A DNA stretch of 27,303 nucleotides from an uncultured Bacillaceae bacterium. GTDB lineage: Bacteria > Bacillota > Bacilli > Bacillales > Cytobacillaceae. Under the pieces are notes generated by a model. That model worked only from the letters and a program-made list of their open reading frames with translations, did not search any database and was not told the origin of the DNA. Shown piece by piece: positions 13,775-21,447 of the stretch; position 1 is the first letter of the stretch, and every line of letters begins with the position of its first letter. Where the stretch lies: assembly GCA_937995745.1 (NCBI GenBank), contig CALKIU010000137.1, forward strand, positions 1 through 27,303. Reading direction: 5' to 3'. The position numbers were made by a program, and so were the translations under genes.

Positions 13775-15331
13775 TTACTCCCATTCGATTGTCGCGGGCG
13801 GTTTGCTTGTGATATCGTAAACGACCCTGTTCACATGCTTCACTTCATTGCAAATTCTTGTCGATATCACATCGAGGACTTCCCAGGGGATTCTCGCCCA
13901 ATCGGATGTCATGCCGTCCACCGATGTCACCGCCCGGATGGCGATTGTGTAATCGTAGCTGCGGGCATCCCCCCGCACGCCGACGCTGCGGATGTTCGGG
14001 AGGACGGTGAAGTATTGCCAAATTTCTTTGTCGAGTCCGGCCTTTTTGATTTCCTCGCGAAGGATGTAGTCCGATTCGCGGACGATTTCCAGTTTTTCTT
14101 CGGTGACTTCGCCGAGAACGCGGATGCCGAGACCCGGTCCGGGGAACGGCTGCCTCCACACGATTTCATCGGGAATGCCCAGTTCCGTTCCGACTTTGCG
14201 GACTTCGTCTTTGAACAGTGTTTTCAACGGCTCGATCAGTTCAAACTTCATGTCTTCGGGCAGACCGCCGACGTTGTGGTGGGATTTGATCGTTCTTGCG
14301 GTGGCCGTGCCGCTTTCAATGATGTCCGTGTACACCGTCCCTTGCGCCAAAAAGTCGATGCCTTCGAGCTTTTTCGCTTCGTCTTCGAACACGTAAATAA
14401 ATTCGTTGCCGATGATTTTCCGTTTTTGTTCCGGATCGGTGACTCCTTTTAATTTGCTCAGGAAGCGGTCTTTGGCGTCCACTTTGATGACATTCATCTT
14501 GAAATCTTCGGCAAATGTTTTCATGACGCTCTCCGCTTCCCCTTTGCGCAAGAGTCCGTGATCGACAAAAATACATGTGAGCTGATCGCCAATCGCTTTA
14601 TGCACGAGGGTGGCCGTAACCGATGAATCAACGCCGCCGCTGAGGGCGCAGAGAACTTTTTTGTCCCCGACGGTACGGCGGATTTTTTCCACTTCGGTTT
14701 CAATGAAGCTTTCCGCCGTCCAGTCGCCTTTGCACCCGCAAATTTGAAAAACGAAATTTTTCAGCACTTCATTTCCGTATTCCGTGCGGTCCACTTCAGG
14801 GTGAAATTGAACGCCGTAAAAATGGCGTCTTTCATCACTCATGGCCGCAATCGGACAAGCCGGGCTCTTGGCATCGGCGGAAAAACCTTCCGGAACTTCG
14901 CGGACAAAGTCGCGGTGGCTCATCCATACGGTCTGTTCTTTGGGCGTGTTTTGGAACAATTTCGTTTCGTTTTCAATGGAAACAGGCACTTTTCCTTCTT
15001 CGCTTTTTTCCGCCCGCTCCACTTTTCCGTTCAGCTGAACGGCCATCAGCTGCATCCCGTAGCCGATTCCCAAAATCGGAAGCCCCAACGCAAAAATGCC
15101 GTCGTCGACACGGAAGGCACCTTCATCAAGCACGCTGTTCGGGCTGCCGGAAAAAATGATTCCTTTCGCATTGAGATTCTTGATCTCTCCGGCTGTGATT
15201 TTGTACGGATGCAATTCACTGTAAACTCCAAGTTCGCGGACTTTCCGGGCGATCACCTGGCTGAACTGGCTGCCGAAATCCAACACGACGATCATTTCCC
15301 GGCTTCCTGCACCATTTGCTTCTGACATCAT
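13775..15331 (-). CDS. guaA: GMP synthetase with an apparently inactive glutaminase domain
   Basis: Converts XMP to GMP with ATP, using ammonia normally made from glutamine by its N-terminal class I amidotransferase domain. It has 518 residues, a normal length. The ATP-pyrophosphatase domain is intact (SGGVDSS at 231-237, FVDHGLLRKGE, then the C-terminal dimerisation domain ending PATIEWE). In the glutaminase domain the nucleophile elbow, normally GICYGMQ, reads GIGYGMQ: the catalytic cysteine is Gly90 (codon GGC). The oxyanion loop SGGP reads SGSP, and SHGD reads SHRD. His177 and Glu179 (QFHPEV) remain. The enzyme should therefore depend on free ammonia. Either of two consecutive ATGs could start it; GGGGTGA precedes them. 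Confidence 0.95.
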   Translation of the reverse strand: MMSEANGAGSREMIVVLDFGSQFSQVIARKVRELGVYSELHPYKITAGEIKNLNAKGIIFSGSPNSVLDEGAFRVDDGIFALGLPILGIGYGMQLMAVQLNGKVERAEKSEEGKVPVSIENETKLFQNTPKEQTVWMSHRDFVREVPEGFSADAKSPACPIAAMSDERRHFYGVQFHPEVDRTEYGNEVLKNFVFQICGCKGDWTAESFIETEVEKIRRTVGDKKVLCALSGGVDSSVTATLVHKAIGDQLTCIFVDHGLLRKGEAESVMKTFAEDFKMNVIKVDAKDRFLSKLKGVTDPEQKRKIIGNEFIYVFEDEAKKLEGIDFLAQGTVYTDIIESGTATARTIKSHHNVGGLPEDMKFELIEPLKTLFKDEVRKVGTELGIPDEIVWRQPFPGPGLGIRVLGEVTEEKLEIVRESDYILREEIKKAGLDKEIWQYFTVLPNIRSVGVRGDARSYDYTIAIRAVTSVDGMTSDWARIPWEVLDVISTRICNEVKHVNRVVYDITSKPPATIEWE

Positions 15332-15382
15332 TTTTCACCCCGTAATGATTAGATTTCTGCTTAAGCGCCATTTCTTAACATT

Positions 15383-15407
15383 TATATAAACAAAACTTGT
15401 TTATATA
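15383..15407. promoter_or_regulatory. AT-rich perfect palindrome in the guaA leader
   Basis: Eleven-base arms TATATAAACAA and TTGTTTATATA are separated by AAC. It lies about 55-75 bases upstream of the guaA start. It is too AT-rich and lacks a T tract on the coding strand, so it is not a typical terminator. An operator or an mRNA hairpin is possible. Confidence 0.45.
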
Positions 15408-15416
15408 CGCTGTTTT

Positions 15417-15471
15417 TCGAAAGTTTTTTCTGGATCAACCTTTTTCGTTCGGAAATTGACCGAAAACGATT
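15417..15471. promoter_or_regulatory. PurBox-like half sites in the guaA leader
   Basis: On the minus strand ATTTCCGAAC matches most of the PurR box consensus AWWWCCGAACWWT. A CGAA at 15419-15422 and an ACCGAAAACG segment flank it. PurR control of purine genes is known in Bacillus; the geometry here is not the standard one, so confidence is low. Confidence 0.25.
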
Positions 15472-15481
15472 TTCAGAAAAC

Positions 15482-15511
15482 ATTGTAGCAACTTGTCGAA
15501 CGGACGGTCAA
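15482..15511 (-). promoter_or_regulatory. Promoter of guaA
   Basis: On the minus strand, -35 TTGACC (15506-15511) and -10 TACAAT (15482-15487) are 18 bases apart. The -35 overlaps the stop codon of the upstream transglutaminase gene. It gives a leader of about 145 bases. Confidence 0.55.
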
Positions 15512-17727
15512 GCCAATGTTTTCATCAACCGTTCCCACGCTTCTTTTAACGTCCGCCAGCTGTCTTCTTCAAGGACTCCTTTATATAAGTATTGCTCATA
15601 ATGTTTTGTCATCATGCTCATATCAGCGGTTGAAAATTTTTTGTCCACCGTTTGCGCGTAATCTCCCAACGTCTGTTCCGGCCGCCGTTTTATGCCGCGT
15701 CGTTCCAGCTGTTTGAGGAGGACGCGGTACGCCTCCAAAAATGCTTCATTTTCATTTCTTCCCCTGAACCGGTGCAAATAGTAATAAGGAAGCCATTTTT
15801 TCCTTGTCACATAAAAGCCCGAGGCGAGCAAGCCCGCAAATCCGGACGCAGCCGCCAACAGCAGATGGATGTTTTTTGCACGGCCTTGCGGATGTTCGGA
15901 GACAGCTTCATCGGCAGACTCCTCCTGCCCGTTCTCCGGCGCCCCATCTTCCGGTTCCTGTTCCTCAGCCGGCTCATTTCCGTCAGGTTCCGTCATTTCC
16001 GGCTGCTCGGCGGGGCTCTCCGGAACTTCGGGCGCGGCGCCCGGCAAATCCCCGTTTTGCGAACCAAAGCCACCGTAGCCGACGGTCGGTTCAAACGGCA
16101 CCCAGCCGACGCCCGGAAAATACACTTCCGGCCAGGAATGGGCGTGATTATTGGTAATTTCCCGTATTTCATACCCTTCCCCGTCAACACCCCGGTACCG
16201 GCCTTCCGTATACCCTTTTACCCACCGGGAAGGAATGCCCACAGAGCGGAGAAGGACGACCATCGCCGTGGAAAAATTGTCGCAGTACCCCATCTTTGTT
16301 TCAAACAAAAACTGATCCACATAGTCTTCTTTCCGTCCGGGAACGGGCACATTCGTTTGTTCGTATACAAAACCGCCCTCGTGAAAATAATTTTCAACGG
16401 CTTTCACTTGGTCATACAAATTCGTGTGGCCGGCCGTCAATTCTTCGGCCAATTTTTTCACCCTCGAAGGAAGGGTCCCGGGCAATTGGGTGTACCGCTG
16501 ATAAAAATCTTCTTCCCCGGAAAAAGCCGCTCTTGAAACCGGCACCTGCTTCAACAGATCCGGATCGGCGTCAAAAGACGGAACCGCATAAAACACCCCG
16601 TACCTCTGGGGGACATATTTTTTCCCGTCCGCGTTAGCGTAAATCCTTTCCGTGCTCATATCAGCCGCAAATACGTTATATTCCGGCGAAGAAATCTTTA
16701 AAGTCCCGGCCGGATAAATCAGAAAAGGAGCGCCGTTATAGGTTTCAACATACGCTTCATAGGCTTTCAAGGTGAAATAATCTCTCGTAAACGGGAAGAA
16801 AAACACCTCCCCGTCGGGAAGGGACACAGGCGTTTCTTCCTGCGATGAACGCCAGCTTTTGCCGGTATACACATCTTTTGTTTCCACCCGCCAATAATGG
16901 GGCAAACGGGTTTTTGTCACATATCTCACTTGGTCATCGCCCCGGAAAGGCCCGCCCAATTTTGTCTCATCCGAATCAAATCCGGCGCCGATTGTGCCGT
17001 TTCTCAATCCGTCAACAAACGACTCGATATACGGCACGGGATCGGGCCATTTGGGGCCGGCTTTCGGCGTCAGCCAGGCAAAAAAGGCGCTGGCTGTTAT
17101 GAGAAAAGCGAGCGGCAGCAGCCAGTATTTAAGAATTTCCGGCCGCCACGGTATCTTTTCTTTTTCAGTGACCCGAAGCAAAGTCAGTATGCCCAGAAGA
17201 AGAAAGCCGAGGACAAGCGTGCGGATGATCGCCGCGGACGCATCATATTCGGTAAACGTATCGAGCACGGTGATGAAAACGATCGTCATCACATAAAAGC
17301 CGAGAATTTTTCGCTGCTCGACGAGCCAATACCTCATTAAATAAGTCATCAGCCCGAGCAACACAAAAAAGAGCACGCTGCGGAACATGTCGCTTAATTC
17401 CACCCACTGCATCGAAAACAGACGGACGGTATTCTCCGCAACATCCCTTGCAAACAAGAACAGCCATTCAAAACTGAAAAGGAAACTTTCAAAATACAAA
17501 TATTGCAGTGCGAAAAGGACATAAACAATTTTTATGGGAAAACGGACCATCGGCCGGACGGACAGCCAGGATAAGACGAGCGAAAGCATCATAAATACAA
17601 CGAATACCCAAATATTCCCCGTGTCCGTCAATTGCTCGACCGGATACATCCACTCCAAGAGGAGCAGAAAACCAAACACATACAAGATGAACGTTCCGGG
17701 ATTCAGCGTCTTTCCTTTTATGATCAT
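15508..17727 (-). CDS. yebA: Transglutaminase-like membrane protein (TgpA family)
   Basis: Membrane protein of 739 residues. The N-terminal part has about eight hydrophobic segments (residues 10-215, DUF3488/TgpA-N type). An extracytoplasmic transglutaminase-core domain follows, with Cys482 in MGYCDNFSTAM, His530 in NNHAHSW and the FEPT segment (acidic residue 547), giving a Cys-His-acidic triad. A Pro/Glu-rich linker (about 555-620), a last helix near 630 and a C-terminal DUF4129-like tail complete it. The substrate is unknown; the fold also covers proteases. Its start lies behind an excellent GGAGGTGATC site and overlaps the DUF58 gene by four bases. MoxR-DUF58-TgpA operons are widespread, and the block precedes guaA as in B. 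subtilis. Confidence 0.88.
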   Translation of the reverse strand: MIIKGKTLNPGTFILYVFGFLLLLEWMYPVEQLTDTGNIWVFVVFMMLSLVLSWLSVRPMVRFPIKIVYVLFALQYLYFESFLFSFEWLFLFARDVAENTVRLFSMQWVELSDMFRSVLFFVLLGLMTYLMRYWLVEQRKILGFYVMTIVFITVLDTFTEYDASAAIIRTLVLGFLLLGILTLLRVTEKEKIPWRPEILKYWLLPLAFLITASAFFAWLTPKAGPKWPDPVPYIESFVDGLRNGTIGAGFDSDETKLGGPFRGDDQVRYVTKTRLPHYWRVETKDVYTGKSWRSSQEETPVSLPDGEVFFFPFTRDYFTLKAYEAYVETYNGAPFLIYPAGTLKISSPEYNVFAADMSTERIYANADGKKYVPQRYGVFYAVPSFDADPDLLKQVPVSRAAFSGEEDFYQRYTQLPGTLPSRVKKLAEELTAGHTNLYDQVKAVENYFHEGGFVYEQTNVPVPGRKEDYVDQFLFETKMGYCDNFSTAMVVLLRSVGIPSRWVKGYTEGRYRGVDGEGYEIREITNNHAHSWPEVYFPGVGWVPFEPTVGYGGFGSQNGDLPGAAPEVPESPAEQPEMTEPDGNEPAEEQEPEDGAPENGQEESADEAVSEHPQGRAKNIHLLLAAASGFAGLLASGFYVTRKKWLPYYYLHRFRGRNENEAFLEAYRVLLKQLERRGIKRRPEQTLGDYAQTVDKKFSTADMSMMTKHYEQYLYKGVLEEDSWRTLKEAWERLMKTLA

Positions 17728-18935
17728 CCGCCGATCACCTCCGTAAATGCACCGGCGAAACGGCCTTTTTGGACGGAGATGATCGGAACGCCTTTGGCGG
17801 GAAAGACAGGGCTCCCCGCCGGATCAACATGATCCTCGAGCACCGCGTATATGGCGACTTTTCCTTTTTTGGAAGCAAAGGAAGAGGCCCTGTCCACCAG
17901 GCGTTCCGACAGCCCGGCCGCCGAAGTCACGATCATGATGGCGGTGTGTTGCCGGATAAAAACGTCCTCCTCCGCCAACACTTGGTCGAGGGGCGCGGTG
18001 GCGTCCGGTTTCACTTTCGCCAAATGATAAAACAAATTCCGGCCTTGCTCTTCCCCGCCGCGGACCGGGATGCGCGCCCGCTCCGCCGCCGTCGTCATTA
18101 ACCCGGCTTCCATGCCGTTTTCCAACAATCCCTTGATGACGGAAGCGGCAAAAGAAACCATCGTTTCAAAAGAACTTGCCGGGGTGCAATCCAAAACGAT
18201 GAGAACATCACCGGATTTTTCCTGTTCAAACTCCTTCGTCATCATCCGGTTCCGCTTGGCGGCCGCTTTCCAATCAATCCAGGAAAAGCGGTCTCCGGGC
18301 TGGTACTCCCGCACGCCGGAAACGAGTGTCATATTCCGTTGAAACTTGTCGGGGACGGGGATGCCGTCTTCCTGATAAAACATGGTGTAAAGGCAGGGAG
18401 AAATTTTTTCACATGCCGGATAAACGAGAATGTTTCCGGAAAGGGGGATGTGGTTCTCTTTTTCTATCAAACCGAATATATCGCCCGTTTTCAGGGTCAC
18501 GGAGCGGAAACGGTGTTCGCCCCGCGGCAACTCTCTCAGTTGATAGTCGAATTCGATCACTTTCCGGAACCAGGGAAAAACGATTGTTTTTTGCGAACCG
18601 TTTTCCCTTCCGAGTACGGCTTCGCCGCTGAAATGGTCCTCCACAACAAGATAAGGAAGCGGGAAGAAAGGATACTTCCGCGTCAAGGTCAATTTGACGG
18701 TTGCGTCTTCCCCCGCCGTCAGCACCGCGCTCGAAAAACTCCTTTCCGCGGAGAAACTTGTCAACGGATAAAAAACAATGAACAAAGCGTACAGGGCAAA
18801 GGGGAGAAATGTGTAAAACAAAAACCAGCTCACAAATCCCCCCTGGAACATGGCGTATGAAAAAGCAGCCGCCGCGAAAATGAACAAAAGAAGCAGTTTC
18901 CACGTATATTTCAGAAATTTTTTCATCGTCTTCAC
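17724..18935 (-). CDS. yeaD: DUF58 domain protein
   Basis: Protein of 403 residues with two N-terminal hydrophobic segments (about 10-60), a beta-rich middle and a C-terminal vWA-like DUF58 domain. The family signature is visible around residue 215-245 (REYQPGD, then SWIDWKAAAKRN and TKEFEQEKSGDVLIVLD). DUF58 proteins are encoded with MoxR ATPases and are thought to be their partners in chaperone-like maturation of extracytoplasmic or metal proteins. The frame opens with a GTG at 18935, directly after the moxR stop; the ATG at 18926 is an equally plausible start. It overlaps the transglutaminase gene by four bases. Confidence 0.88.
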   Translation of the reverse strand: MKTMKKFLKYTWKLLLLFIFAAAAFSYAMFQGGFVSWFLFYTFLPFALYALFIVFYPLTSFSAERSFSSAVLTAGEDATVKLTLTRKYPFFPLPYLVVEDHFSGEAVLGRENGSQKTIVFPWFRKVIEFDYQLRELPRGEHRFRSVTLKTGDIFGLIEKENHIPLSGNILVYPACEKISPCLYTMFYQEDGIPVPDKFQRNMTLVSGVREYQPGDRFSWIDWKAAAKRNRMMTKEFEQEKSGDVLIVLDCTPASSFETMVSFAASVIKGLLENGMEAGLMTTAAERARIPVRGGEEQGRNLFYHLAKVKPDATAPLDQVLAEEDVFIRQHTAIMIVTSAAGLSERLVDRASSFASKKGKVAIYAVLEDHVDPAGSPVFPAKGVPIISVQKGRFAGAFTEVIGG

Positions 18936-19883
18936 TTACCTTTTTACAGGCACGGGCACCGCATGCAAGGCGCGCCGCACAATTTCTTCCTCTGTGAGCC
19001 CCCGGTACTTGGCTTCCGATTTTAAAATGATCCGGTGGGAAAACACGTACGGAGCCAAATATTGAATATCGTCCGGCAAGCAAAAATCGCGGCCTTTCAT
19101 GAAGGCATAAGCCTGCGCCGCTTTCATGAGCGCAATCGATCCGCGGGGACTGGCCCCGAGGTAGACATCGCGGTCGTTCCTCGTGGCATTGGCCAAGTCG
19201 ACGATGTACCGTTTCAGCGAATCATCGACAATCGTCCGCTTCACTTTTTTCTGCAAATCTCTCAGCTCGTCCAATGTGATGACCGGCTGAAGGTCCTCGA
19301 TCGGATTCGACAGGCGGACGCGGCTCAAAACTTCCATTTCCTCATCCGGCGTCGGATAGCCCATTTTCATTTTCAGCAGAAAGCGGTCCAGTTGCGCTTC
19401 CGGAAGCGGATAAGTTCCTTCGTATTCGATCGGGTTTTGCGTCGCCATGACAAAAAACGGTTTTTCCAATGGATAAGTGATTCCATCAACGGTGATGCTC
19501 TTTTCCTCCATGCCCTCGAGAAGGGCGGCCTGCGTTTTCGGTGAGGTGCGGTTGATTTCGTCCGCCAAAATGATGTTCCCCATGATCGGCCCCGGCCTGA
19601 ACTCGAATTCCATTTCCTTCGGGTTGTAGACGGACACGCCGGTCACATCGGAAGGGAGCAAATCCGGGGTAAATTGGATTCGTTTGAATTTGGCCCCGAC
19701 CGATTTGGCGAGGGCGCGGACCATCATCGTCTTCCCCACTCCGGGAACGTCTTCAAGCAAAACGTGTCCCTCTGCCAGGAGGGCGGCGATGCTCAGTTCG
19801 GCGACTGTTCTTTTGCCGACCATCACTTTCTCTATATTTTGGATAATATTCATGATTATCGGATTGTACTCGTTATGAATCAT
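18936..19883 (-). CDS. yeaC: MoxR-family AAA+ ATPase
   Basis: Cytoplasmic AAA+ ATPase of 315 residues. Walker A is in EDVPGVGKT (about 39-47) and Walker B in ILADEINR (about 105-112). Sensor 1 is in MATQNP, and an arginine-rich ASPRGS sensor 2 region lies near residue 246. MoxR proteins act with DUF58/vWA partners as remodelling chaperones. GAGGAG lies seven bases before the ATG. It is the first gene of the yeaC-yeaD-yebA block. A leader of about 280 bases with several CCGG-containing hairpins lies upstream. Confidence 0.93.
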   Translation of the reverse strand: MIHNEYNPIIMNIIQNIEKVMVGKRTVAELSIAALLAEGHVLLEDVPGVGKTMMVRALAKSVGAKFKRIQFTPDLLPSDVTGVSVYNPKEMEFEFRPGPIMGNIILADEINRTSPKTQAALLEGMEEKSITVDGITYPLEKPFFVMATQNPIEYEGTYPLPEAQLDRFLLKMKMGYPTPDEEMEVLSRVRLSNPIEDLQPVITLDELRDLQKKVKRTIVDDSLKRYIVDLANATRNDRDVYLGASPRGSIALMKAAQAYAFMKGRDFCLPDDIQYLAPYVFSHRIILKSEAKYRGLTEEEIVRRALHAVPVPVKR

Positions 19884-19910
19884 GGTTTTCTCCTCTTTTT
19901 CGTGTTCTGT

Positions 19911-20165
19911 GAAGGATTCCGGGAAAGGGTGCTTGTGCCGGAAATCCTCTCCGGGAAAAGTCCGGCGTGTGCTCCGGATGTTGCCGCAGGGAAGTTTCGC
20001 ACCGCTGTTTTTGCAATTTTCTTACTTCCCGGCCCGCTATTTTCCTGCCGGCCGCAAGCAGGCAGGCTGTGCTATGGTTTGCACTGCCCGGAAAATCTTG
20101 TCCGGAAAGGACGCATGAACCATTTTCCGGGCGGCAAACCTTTATTATGAACCGCCCGGCGTTCC
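19911..20165 (-). other. Structured, CCGG-rich leader upstream of moxR
   Basis: This gap has no supported gene. It contains many inverted repeats built on CCGG: CCGGGCGG (20127-20134) with CCGCCCGG (20152-20159); GCCCGGAAAAT (20087-20097) with ATTTTCCGGG (20122-20131); GTCC/GGAC nested at 20100-20112; CCTGCC/GGCAGG near 20042-20065. The first two pairs share sequence and cannot form together. No clear promoter for moxR was found. It may be an attenuator-like leader or a repeat insertion. Confidence 0.4.
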
Positions 20166-20290
20166 GTTCCGGGTTTGATTGACAACATTTTTACAATAAA
20201 CGGCATTGGTGCAGCCGGTTCAACGTTACCCTATTTCCCCCATTATTCTACCACTTCCGCCGGCTAGTTACATTACCTCTTTTTTACCTC

Positions 20291-20318
20291 TTGATTTTTT
20301 AAAGAAATACAATATAAT
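20291..20318 (+). promoter_or_regulatory. Possible upstream promoter for the tRNA gene
   Basis: TTGATT (20291-20296) and TATAAT (20313-20318) are 16 bases apart, about 130 bases upstream of the tRNA. It could serve the tRNA as a distal promoter. The surrounding segment is AT-rich with no gene. Confidence 0.4.
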
Positions 20319-20380
20319 AATTTATACTGTCAATTGACGGCTTGACAAAAACCCGCCCGTACCGGCGCAAGGAAAATTAG

Positions 20381-20409
20381 TTGCTTTTGCCGGACGGACG
20401 TTTTAGAAT
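20381..20409 (+). promoter_or_regulatory. Promoter of the tRNA-Arg gene
   Basis: TTGCTT (20381-20386) and TAGAAT (20404-20409) are separated by 17 bases. The -10 ends 42 bases before the mature tRNA 5' end, a normal distance. Confidence 0.5.
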
Positions 20410-20451
20410 CAATTTGGACGGGATTCATATTCCTCAATATCCAACCATCAT

Positions 20452-20525
20452 GTCCCAGTAGCTCAGTAGGATAGAGCGACAGCCTCCTAAGCTGTAGGTC
20501 GGGGGTTCAATTCCCTCCTGGGACG
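20452..20525 (+). tRNA. tRNA-Arg, anticodon CCU
   Basis: A full cloverleaf is present. The acceptor arms are GTCCCAG/CTGGGAC with discriminator G. The D arm starts GCTCAGTAGG. The anticodon stem ACAGC/GCTGT encloses the loop CTCCTAA with anticodon CCT at 20486-20488. The T arm contains GGTTCAATT. It reads AGG codons. No CCA is encoded (GCT follows), so it is added after transcription. Confidence 0.95.
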
Positions 20526-20557
20526 CTGCCAAATATGCTTATTCCGCAGGTGAAACA

Positions 20558-20592
20558 AAGGAAATGCTCCCATTCGGGCATTTCCTTTTTTT
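20558..20592 (+). terminator. Terminator of the tRNA-Arg gene
   Basis: A ten-base stem AAGGAAATGC/GCATTTCCTT has a ten-base loop and is followed by a T run. It begins 33 bases after the tRNA. Confidence 0.9.
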
Positions 20593-20616
20593 ATGTGCTT
20601 TGGAACGCTGCGGCCG

Positions 20617-20776
20617 GCCGATTTTATGATGACAAACAACACCATTTTTGAAGATTCTTTGTCTTCACGAGCCCTTCATTAGGTCAACGAGCTCTTTTTT
20701 GAAACCTCTTTGTCTTCATGAACGCTCCATGAGCACAAACAGCTCTGTTTTTTCGGCCGTTTTGTTCTCATAAATC
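20617..20776. repeat. Three degenerate 53-bp tandem repeats
   Basis: Units start at about 20617, 20671 and 20724 and are 53-54 bases long. On the minus strand the shared core is TGAAGACAAAG, then a run TTCAAAAA and an AGAGCT block; the third unit reads TGAGAACAAAA. The period is not a multiple of three, and no frame has a ribosome binding site. The rest of 20593-20940 has no supported gene. Confidence 0.6.
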
Positions 20777-20954
20777 CCCCAACGAAAACAACGGAAACTA
20801 GTAAATGATGTCCGCTTTCCCCCGGGAATCGCAACCAACAAAGGAATTCCCACAAGCAAGTCGAAAAACAATGTCTTTTTATGTATGAAATGGAATACTT
20901 TTTCATCATCGAGGAAAAATAAACATGAATCACTCTGCAAAGGAGAGGATAAAC

Positions 20955-21065
20955 ATGGCCAAGAAAAAGAAGCAAAAGAACCAAAGCATGGAGCAAATGC
21001 AAAAGGATCATGAAAGCGAATCTGCTTTCGCCGGCGAGGAGCAAAAAGAGCGCAGCAAAAAATAG
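20955..21065 (+). CDS. Small highly charged protein, unknown
   Basis: Thirty-six residues, starting MAKKKKQKNQ and ending KERSKK. It is almost entirely hydrophilic with a Lys-rich start, a middle rich in Met, Gln and Glu, and a Lys-rich end. AAGGAG lies nine bases before the ATG, and a strong terminator follows ten bases after the stop, so this is very likely a real gene. Its size and composition resemble the small, spore-associated or nucleic-acid-binding proteins of Bacillaceae, but I recognise no family. Confidence 0.65.
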   Translation: MAKKKKQKNQSMEQMQKDHESESAFAGEEQKERSKK

Positions 21066-21074
21066 ACAAAAAAT

Positions 21075-21116
21075 ACTCCACCGGGACACCCTCCTGTCCC
21101 ATGGCGGAGTTTTTTT
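21075..21116 (+). terminator. Terminator of the small charged protein gene
   Basis: A stem opens with ACTCC and closes with GGAGT, with an inner GGGACA/TGTCCC helix, and is followed by seven T. The remaining gap to 21252 has no supported gene. Confidence 0.85.
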
Positions 21117-21252
21117 CACCATTTTCCGCCTGAATTTCAGAATATTGAAAACCCCAACGAAAATGAACAACATCTTCAATGAAAATCAATTTAGATTTAA
21201 CTTGTCAAAATACAAAAACCGGAAATGGAAGTTGCAGCGGGAAATATCTTAA

Positions 21253-21294
21253 AAAAAATGCGCAACCGGATTGTTCACCGGTTGCGCATTTTTT
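21253..21294 (-). terminator. Terminator of the dehydratase/activase operon (bidirectional form)
   Basis: A 17-base-pair stem contains ATGCGCAACCGG and its complement around an eight-base loop, with A runs and T runs on both sides, so it can work in both directions. It lies about 150 bases past the last gene of the minus-strand operon. Confidence 0.85.
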
Positions 21295-21447
21295 CATTAT
21301 TCGTCAAATCAGGGATTCCATGCGCTATTAATAGTATATGCTTTTTTGACGGATTCTATGCGTTTTTGACAGTGCTTTGGGGCCAATCCGGATTCTTGCC
21401 TGTATCCCTCCTTGGCGAAACATGTTGCTTTTTTTGGAAAGCCGCTA

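Noticed and set aside
20679..21179. Minus-strand open frame of 166 codons over the repeats and the small charged protein
   Set aside because: It runs through the 53-bp repeats and through a terminator stem, has no good start signal and overlaps a better-supported small gene.
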